Below, piece by piece: positions 58,456 to 64,000 of a DNA stretch of 64,000 bases (positions within the stretch are counted from its first letter, which is position 1; every line of letters begins with the position of its first letter). Origin of the DNA: Mortierella sp. BCC40632 (Eukaryota; Mortierellomycota; Mortierellomycetes; Mortierellales; Mortierellaceae); assembly GCA_011634665.1 (NCBI GenBank), contig WAEK01000017.1:372001-436000 (forward strand). Reading direction: 5' to 3'. The notes beneath the pieces are model-generated. The model made no database searches. It had not been told where the DNA came from and saw nothing but the letters and a program-made list of their open reading frames with translations. The position numbers and the translations under genes were made by a program.

Positions 58456-60658
58456 CCAGCCATCACCTTCTCATTCGTCCTCCCCCCCGCCCTCCTCGTT
58501 GCACACAGCTCTAATCTCTGTCCTTCAGCTTCCAGAGCTCCTCGCCTACATTGTCTTCTTCCTTTCTCTTCCCACCACACCACCCTCCCCAGGCCCTGCC
58601 GTGTCTTCTCCCACAAAAGACCTCGCCTCTTGCTGCCGAGTCTCGCGAACATGGAACAAATCCTTCACACCTTTTCTCTGGCAAAGGATCCGATTTCGCG
58701 TCCCACAGGACTTTACGACACAAGGCGAGCTCGTTCAACGGTTGGATCTCTACTTGGGCAACATCCCTCGATCTCATCAAGATCATATCCGACGCTCGTG
58801 CCCCAACCTACGTCAGGTTCGATTGCATTTCCAGCACCTGAACGAAGACACGTTCACGAGTCTCTTTGAACCTATTTATGGTCAATACACCAGTGATGAC
58901 AGCGACTCCAGTACCCTTCAGAGGCATTATCACGCTCGTTCCTCTCTCAATGAATCAACAGCTTTTTCAAACGTGCCGAGTTTTCCTCATTTAGCACAAA
59001 AAACTATCTTTACCAATGGGTTTGTCTCCAATTCAATTCAAACGCTCGAGGTCTTTGGAGCAGTGTTTACGGTTGTTCCCAAGGTTTTCCCTTGGCTGAG
59101 CTATGTGGGACGACAAGGACAGCTCCAAGGTCTAGAAAGATTGGTCATTGGTGGGGATGGAACTTCAGGAGGCGCTGGAGCGACCAAGTGTATCAAAGAT
59201 GAGATGGTTTTGCAACGGATTGTCAAGGTCGAGGATGTACTAGAGTTTCTGAGGACATTTCCTAAGCTTCGTGAACTGGATTGTGGGTCCTTACCCATCG
59301 GGGATATTTCAGGACGCAGTACTCGATCGACTTTTAGTCAAGCCATGACCCCTCCATTGGATGACCATGGGGATACCATGATGGACACTCCACCTCAGAG
59401 CGCCCTTCCACAATCACCATCGCTTCAGTTGCGCAGACTCGAGATTTATCCATGGTCGAGCGCAGTGCTAGAAACGTTTTTGAGGCAGACACCCTATCTG
59501 GACCAGCTGACCATCCGAAAGTTGACAGAGCCAGAGCACCAGATCTTGAATGTCATCCACCAGACTTGTCCTGGACGATTGACCTCGTTTAAATATTTTG
59601 GTGAAAAAGTGGGTCGATCCAGTAGCAGCAGGCGAAACGGAGGCAGTGCATCTTCGAACTCGAGTCATTCGTCTCAGATACTGGGCCAGAACCAGCTCAT
59701 GAATGGCGGTGAAAAGAGTAATCACTCCTCAAGCTGTCACACCAACATTGGATGGCGCGATTTCTTTTTGGAGTATGAGCGTTTGGAGTACATCACTCTG
59801 GAGGAAGCCGCAATTACAGACCCTGTTGTAGAGGCGATTGCAATCTCCTGTTACCAAACTCTCCGTCAAATTTCGCTATCCTTCCAGACCAACGTCAGTT
59901 CCAGATCCTTGAGAGCAATAGTTCAAACATGTTCTCAGCTCGAGTGGCTACACTGCATTACGGATAATATTTCGGGAGACCTCTTCGAGTCGTCGGGACC
60001 AGCCCGTGGGGAGAGCCGCAAAGATCATTTCAAAGATTACTCCCGTGATCTCAATGGAGACCAAGATGATATGTATGACAGTGGAGACGAGAGTGGGGAC
60101 GATTTGGATGAAGCGTTTGTTCCTTGGAGCTGTGCAGGGTCGCTGCGGGCCTTGCGTCTGTTTGGTGTCAAGCTACGATGGATAAAGGACAATGACGCCT
60201 TTCGAAGACAGATTCAGGCTATGCCCCGATTGGAGACGCTTAGCATCAAAGGGTCAGGATTCAACATCGCCTCGCTTCTGGAGAAGCATGAGGTCGCCGC
60301 CTCACTGACCCCTGTGAATGCCAACGATACGGTTGTGAATATGCTGTGGAAAGAGTCATTTGATCCGCAAATATACTCACAACCTGAAAACAAGCGAAGA
60401 CAAGAACAGGATTCGGGAGCCTTGCTCAGTCTACAAGAACAGGGAGAAAGGCATGTATACAAGTGTCTGGAAGACATCTCAATGCCTCGGTTCGAACCAC
60501 GGTCCGCGCCTATGTCACTTCAGCAGCTCAAGATTCTACTGAGCAAGCTACCCAATATCGAGTATATCAACTTTAGTGACGCCTATGAAGAGGAGGCTCG
60601 AGAATGGCTGCGAATGCATCGGCCTTATTTGGATATGGGGATTGTGGTCTGGTCATGA
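58445..60658 (+). CDS. F-box protein with leucine-rich-like repeats
   Basis: A single exon encodes 737 residues. The F-box is N-terminal, about residues 26-90, but is stretched by a Pro/Ser loop: LQLPELLAYIVFFLSLP, then LASCCRVSRTWNKSFTPFLWQRI. Beyond it are irregular LRR-like units (CPNLRQVRLHF, FPKLRELDCGSLP, TPYLDQLTIRKL, LRQISLSFQTNVSSRSLRAIVQTCSQLEWL, MPRLETLSIKGSGFN). The last block, LPNIEYINFSDAYEEEAREWL, matches the end pattern of related fungal proteins. Presumed role: substrate receptor of an SCF ubiquitin ligase; the substrate is unknown. Acidic low-complexity insertions (DSGDESGDDLDE) lie within the repeats. It is unlike its two right-hand neighbours in sequence, though of the same type. 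Confidence 0.85.
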   Translation: MSHDQPSPSHSSSPPPSSLHTALISVLQLPELLAYIVFFLSLPTTPPSPGPAVSSPTKDLASCCRVSRTWNKSFTPFLWQRIRFRVPQDFTTQGELVQRLDLYLGNIPRSHQDHIRRSCPNLRQVRLHFQHLNEDTFTSLFEPIYGQYTSDDSDSSTLQRHYHARSSLNESTAFSNVPSFPHLAQKTIFTNGFVSNSIQTLEVFGAVFTVVPKVFPWLSYVGRQGQLQGLERLVIGGDGTSGGAGATKCIKDEMVLQRIVKVEDVLEFLRTFPKLRELDCGSLPIGDISGRSTRSTFSQAMTPPLDDHGDTMMDTPPQSALPQSPSLQLRRLEIYPWSSAVLETFLRQTPYLDQLTIRKLTEPEHQILNVIHQTCPGRLTSFKYFGEKVGRSSSSRRNGGSASSNSSHSSQILGQNQLMNGGEKSNHSSSCHTNIGWRDFFLEYERLEYITLEEAAITDPVVEAIAISCYQTLRQISLSFQTNVSSRSLRAIVQTCSQLEWLHCITDNISGDLFESSGPARGESRKDHFKDYSRDLNGDQDDMYDSGDESGDDLDEAFVPWSCAGSLRALRLFGVKLRWIKDNDAFRRQIQAMPRLETLSIKGSGFNIASLLEKHEVAASLTPVNANDTVVNMLWKESFDPQIYSQPENKRRQEQDSGALLSLQEQGERHVYKCLEDISMPRFEPRSAPMSLQQLKILLSKLPNIEYINFSDAYEEEAREWLRMHRPYLDMGIVVWS

Positions 60659-60783
60659 GATAGAACACCATTGGTTTTGCAAACACAGTGAAACAAAGTT
60701 TGAACAAGTTGCCACCTTTTTCTCTCTTTTTTTTTTTTTTTTTTTTATCATCTTCCTCGACGTTCCAGCAATTTCGGCTCAGT

Positions 60784-62454
60784 ATGGAAAAGGCGCTTGC
60801 ACTTGCAGAGATTCGAGAACACATTACCAAATTCCTTTCACGTCGAGAGCTCTACTACTGTGTCCTTGTGTCGAAAGACTGGCGGGAATCCTTCGAGCCA
60901 TGGCTCCATCACAACATCAAAGTCTATAGTTATGGAAGGCAATCCTTCTCCAACCCAGACTCGATTCGAAGGATCGCCCGTTTCATCCGCAATCTTGAAT
61001 TCGGGGGGATCGAGCTAGAAGGATTCGACTGCTTCAGTCAATGCACGCTTTTACGGGCCCTGACTGTCTCGGACAACCACGATTGTCAGAGCCAAATGGA
61101 CCAGCTCACTCTCTTTTTATTACGGAACAATGCCTCCACACTTTGCGAATTCCATTGCTTTCACTCTTATGCGCGAAGATTAATCAAGTCCGAGACCATG
61201 CAAGCAATTGCAGATTGCTCAAGACTTACCACCCTGGAACTCCGTTGGGTCACCATCTCTCCCCTTCCTGAAGCCCTCATGTCGTTTGTGTTGCTCTTTA
61301 CGCGTCTGAGAACACTTATCCTAAACGAAGTCCGCTTTACGTGTAGTCTCCCAGTGGAGGGTAAGACCTTCCCACTCTTGGAACGACTGGAAATCCGGTA
61401 CTTCAATGACTTTTCTCTTACTCAAGCCATCCCAATCGCTTGCCATGCTCCCAACATCAAGATCCTTTTGATTGAAGGCAGTATTGGTCCTCCAATTGAG
61501 GACTTGATCGACCTAGTGATTCCCTATTGTAGTCGACTCGAGGTGCTCAGCGTTCCTGCCTTTCGATGGCCTGTAGATTCACGACTTCAGCTCGTCGACG
61601 CCATGCTTTCACGTCCATCCCGAAAGAATGGCTCTGATCTTTCTCCTCCTCGACTCAAATGGGTTGACTTTATTCCTGGAAAAGATAGTCGAACTCATCA
61701 CGATGGTACTCTAAGCTTCAATTATTTTTATCAGATGGGCGTCTTTGCTATGCTAGAGACCATCGAACTCAAGGATTGTGCCTGGGCCACTAGTTTCTAT
61801 ATCCAGAAAATCCTCTGTACTTGTGAAAACCTTCGAGCAATCCGGGCGGAGGAAATTTATGCTCGTGATGTCGAACACTCACCTCCCTGGGTCTGTCACC
61901 AACTTGAGTATTTCAAGATGCGGATCCCCTATGCAACGATGAGAAGTGGAGATTTAGGTAGTAGAGGTAGTGGTGGTAGTGGTGATGGTGACAATCAAGC
62001 CATAACTCTCGTCGATTTGGACTTTGATGGCATCCCAATCACTCACACTCCTTCATCTAGTAATTTTGAAGGCTCTACGCACGCTATTTTCGAGCGACTA
62101 GGTCGACTTCAGAAACTCTGTGTCTTGGACACTTCGTATTGCTGGGGGTATTTAGATAATCAATCAGCATATAAGCAAGGAATGTGCTATCGTCTCGACC
62201 GAGGATTGGACCTGTTGAAACCATTGAAACGACTTCGACATATTGCCTTTATGGGGCTTTGTCCAGCACCTAGGGAGGAAGATATTGTGTTTATGCTTCA
62301 AGCTTGGCCAAATCTACGGTTTATCCACGGAGAAATTCATGTGGACAAGGAAGAAGATCGAGATCGGGTGAATCAATTGTCAAAATGTCATGGCATTGAC
62401 AAGGATACTGCCTGCGATGGTCCATATAGCTACATGTACGGTCAATTCTACTGA
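60784..62454 (+). CDS. F-box/LRR-like protein
   Basis: A single exon encodes 556 residues from MEKALALAEIREHITKFLS. The frame is open further upstream but without an ATG, so this ATG is the start. The F-box covers about residues 1-45 (IREHITKFLSRRELYYCVLVSKDWRESFEPWL). The rest is LRR-like, with DCSRLTTLELRWVTIS, RLRTLILNEVRF, ENLRAIRAEEIYARDV, PWVCHQLEYFKMRIPY and the closing RLDRGLDLLKPLKRLRHIAFMG and MLQAWPNLRFIHGE. The last third aligns by eye with the minus-strand gene that follows, so the two are paralogues. A T-run lies 20-45 nt before the start codon. Only 114 bp separate its stop from the neighbour's stop. Confidence 0.85.
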   Translation: MEKALALAEIREHITKFLSRRELYYCVLVSKDWRESFEPWLHHNIKVYSYGRQSFSNPDSIRRIARFIRNLEFGGIELEGFDCFSQCTLLRALTVSDNHDCQSQMDQLTLFLLRNNASTLCEFHCFHSYARRLIKSETMQAIADCSRLTTLELRWVTISPLPEALMSFVLLFTRLRTLILNEVRFTCSLPVEGKTFPLLERLEIRYFNDFSLTQAIPIACHAPNIKILLIEGSIGPPIEDLIDLVIPYCSRLEVLSVPAFRWPVDSRLQLVDAMLSRPSRKNGSDLSPPRLKWVDFIPGKDSRTHHDGTLSFNYFYQMGVFAMLETIELKDCAWATSFYIQKILCTCENLRAIRAEEIYARDVEHSPPWVCHQLEYFKMRIPYATMRSGDLGSRGSGGSGDGDNQAITLVDLDFDGIPITHTPSSSNFEGSTHAIFERLGRLQKLCVLDTSYCWGYLDNQSAYKQGMCYRLDRGLDLLKPLKRLRHIAFMGLCPAPREEDIVFMLQAWPNLRFIHGEIHVDKEEDRDRVNQLSKCHGIDKDTACDGPYSYMYGQFY

Positions 62455-62568
62455 AAAGCTATATCTTTTTCATTTTATTGCAAACATTTGTGTCCAATTC
62501 TATCAAGTCTCGTAAATTTCAAAGAGCTTCAACCAAGAAGAGGTTTAAAAGATATAGTCATCCACCTA

Positions 62569-64000
62569 CTACAAATATGTGCTTTTCAGATAGTCATAGG
62601 CAGATGAGCTAGCAAGGTTCACGATTGGACCGCGTTTTTTCATAGCCTGAGATATTTCTCGTCGAATTTCCACGGATGGTTCGTCATATAGAGGTGTGAA
62701 TCGACGCAGATGAGGCCAAGCATTGATCATGAAAAGGACATCACTGCCACCAGGACGTGGCCACATCCCTGAAAACTCGATCCACTCTAATCGTTTGAGT
62801 CCCTCCAAGAGTCCTAGTCCTTCGTCCAGTCGGAAACCAATGCTATTATTTATGGGCCTCGTAAAGACAGACGCTCTTTTATCCATTGCTGTGTCCAGGA
62901 CTCGGAGTTGTCGAAGTTCAGAGAGTCGACGGTAGACCTCATAAAGAGGTGAATCTGTCGGGTTAGGGAGAGGATGTTTTGAGAATTGACGATAGGCCTT
63001 GAAACGTGAAGCGACTGAAATATCCTCAGAATTATGTACTCTGGTAGTAATGACTAAAGGATTACCGGGATCATGACTTATGGTGTAGATAAAGTGGACT
63101 TTGAGGTATTCTAATTGGTGACAGACCCAGGGTATATCCCTGTCAATATCCTCTGTCCGAATCTTCTCTGCTTGGAAAGCCCTCAGCCTTGGGCACAAAC
63201 AAAGAATGGATTGAGCCATGCTACTCGAAATAACATGCTGGTCGAGTTGAACCGCTTCCAGAGTCTCAAAGACCCCGCTATCCCGTACACGATTAAAGAA
63301 TCTCTCGACCTCGACACGGCCTCTTTGTTGACTTGGTTGGATGTCCACCCATTTTACTTTTCTTGACGAATGTAAGAATACCTCAATGAGTTGGTTTCGA
63401 AGACTCGAGTCCCACCGCTCAGTACAGAGTCGCAACACCTCCAGACGAGGACAGGAAGGGAGTATCCTGTTGGTTACGGCTGGAACAATTTCTGCCTCGC
63501 CCATGGCAGTCCATTCGAGGGCCAAGAGGTTGGGACATCGACTTGCAAAGTCAGAAAACCTGTCCACAGCAGGAGTGTGATGGCTAGAAAGCACGGAGAG
63601 GCGTGTCAAGTTATTAAAGACCATGTCAGGTCCCAACCACTGAGGGTTTGTCGGAAAGGAACAATTCGCCAAATCCAACCACTTGAGCTGTCGACTACAA
63701 AGACTCAGAAACCCTTTCAAAAACTGTTGACTACTGTCGAGGAAAACATTGGAGAGGTCGAGTCGAACCAACTTTGGACACTTAATCACCTTCAAGCAAA
63801 GTTCTTGGAGAGTCAACTCTGCTCTCAGAGGTTGGTCCAAGGCAAAGACACGGAGCGTGGACCGGTTTCGTTCGACGAGTTGACAATAACCAGTCTCGAG
63901 TCGAATCTCGGCACTGATCAATCCAATCTTCAAAGTCTGGAGTTTTGTGCAAGAGTCGAAAATGTCCATGTCCCTGATCTTTTGGTTAATGATGAGATGT
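62569..64000 (-). CDS. F-box/LRR-like protein, 5' end outside the window
   Basis: The frame is open from the right edge to a stop at 62569, at least 476 residues. No start is assigned: the ATG at 63969 is internal, since the frame remains open upstream of it, and the F-box itself is not yet present. LRR-like units are clear: CPKLVRLDLSNVFLDS, CSRQLKWLDLANCSF, CPNLLALEWTAM, CPRLEVLRLCTERWD, CPRLRAFQAEKIRTEDI, PWVCHQLEYLKVHF. The end GFRLDEGLGLLEGLKRLEWIEFSGMW and MINAWPHLRRF matches that of the convergent gene at 60784-62454. The repeated Cys-Pro start of the units is typical of such fungal proteins. Role presumed as SCF substrate receptor. Confidence 0.85.
   Translation of the reverse strand, partial: HLIINQKIRDMDIFDSCTKLQTLKIGLISAEIRLETGYCQLVERNRSTLRVFALDQPLRAELTLQELCLKVIKCPKLVRLDLSNVFLDSSQQFLKGFLSLCSRQLKWLDLANCSFPTNPQWLGPDMVFNNLTRLSVLSSHHTPAVDRFSDFASRCPNLLALEWTAMGEAEIVPAVTNRILPSCPRLEVLRLCTERWDSSLRNQLIEVFLHSSRKVKWVDIQPSQQRGRVEVERFFNRVRDSGVFETLEAVQLDQHVISSSMAQSILCLCPRLRAFQAEKIRTEDIDRDIPWVCHQLEYLKVHFIYTISHDPGNPLVITTRVHNSEDISVASRFKAYRQFSKHPLPNPTDSPLYEVYRRLSELRQLRVLDTAMDKRASVFTRPINNSIGFRLDEGLGLLEGLKRLEWIEFSGMWPRPGGSDVLFMINAWPHLRRFTPLYDEPSVEIRREISQAMKKRGPIVNLASSSAYDYLKSTYL

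Overview
The window is nuclear DNA of an intron-rich filamentous fungus. Most introns have GT...AG ends and many are 60-200 nt. Introns, leaders and spacers are full of CT/GA and poly-A/T runs, while coding exons are more balanced. The protein set (Arp3, EBP1/PA2G4, NBS1, SVP26, ABCC pump, GST, FAD monooxygenase, several F-box/LRR proteins, Gln-rich Zn2Cys6 factor, a TRIC-type channel) suits an early-diverging fungus, most likely Mortierellomycota. That placement is inference from style and gene content; no rRNA or mitochondrial marker is present. No tRNA, rRNA, CRISPR array or intact transposon was recognised.

Layout, left to right: an unassigned flank with a GC-rich palindrome; ARP3 (+) and the PA2G4-type M24 pseudopeptidase (+); a BTB protein (-) convergent with PA2G4 and divergent from an FAD monooxygenase (+); a 3-kb gene-poor stretch holding a tandem duplication; a full-length ABCC transporter (+); an unknown membrane protein (-); a large FYVE-armadillo protein (-); a TRIC-like cation channel (-); a glutathione S-transferase (+); a second gene-poor stretch of over 3 kb; an F-box-like protein (+) with a long ATG-free leader; SVP26/TEX261 (+); a double SCP2 protein with a peroxisomal SKL end (-); NBS1 (-); an MFS DHA1-type transporter (-); a Zn2Cys6 regulator (+) with a 1.6-kb intron; and three F-box/LRR-type genes, the last two tail-to-tail paralogues, the final one cut by the window edge.

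The genes are individually transcribed housekeeping and accessory genes. Nothing here forms an operon or a convincing biosynthetic cluster. The FAD monooxygenase and ABCC pump are near each other, as are the MFS pump and the Zn2Cys6 regulator (head-to-head), but functional coupling is speculation. Exon joins were worked out by hand from GT/AG sites and reading phase. Every multi-exon model listed closes in frame to a stop, which is the main support for them. I did not find a clearly novel multi-gene system. The most interesting items are the microexon-split FYVE finger, the interrupted BTB domain, the fungal TRIC-like channel, the ATG-free leaders and the uORFs.
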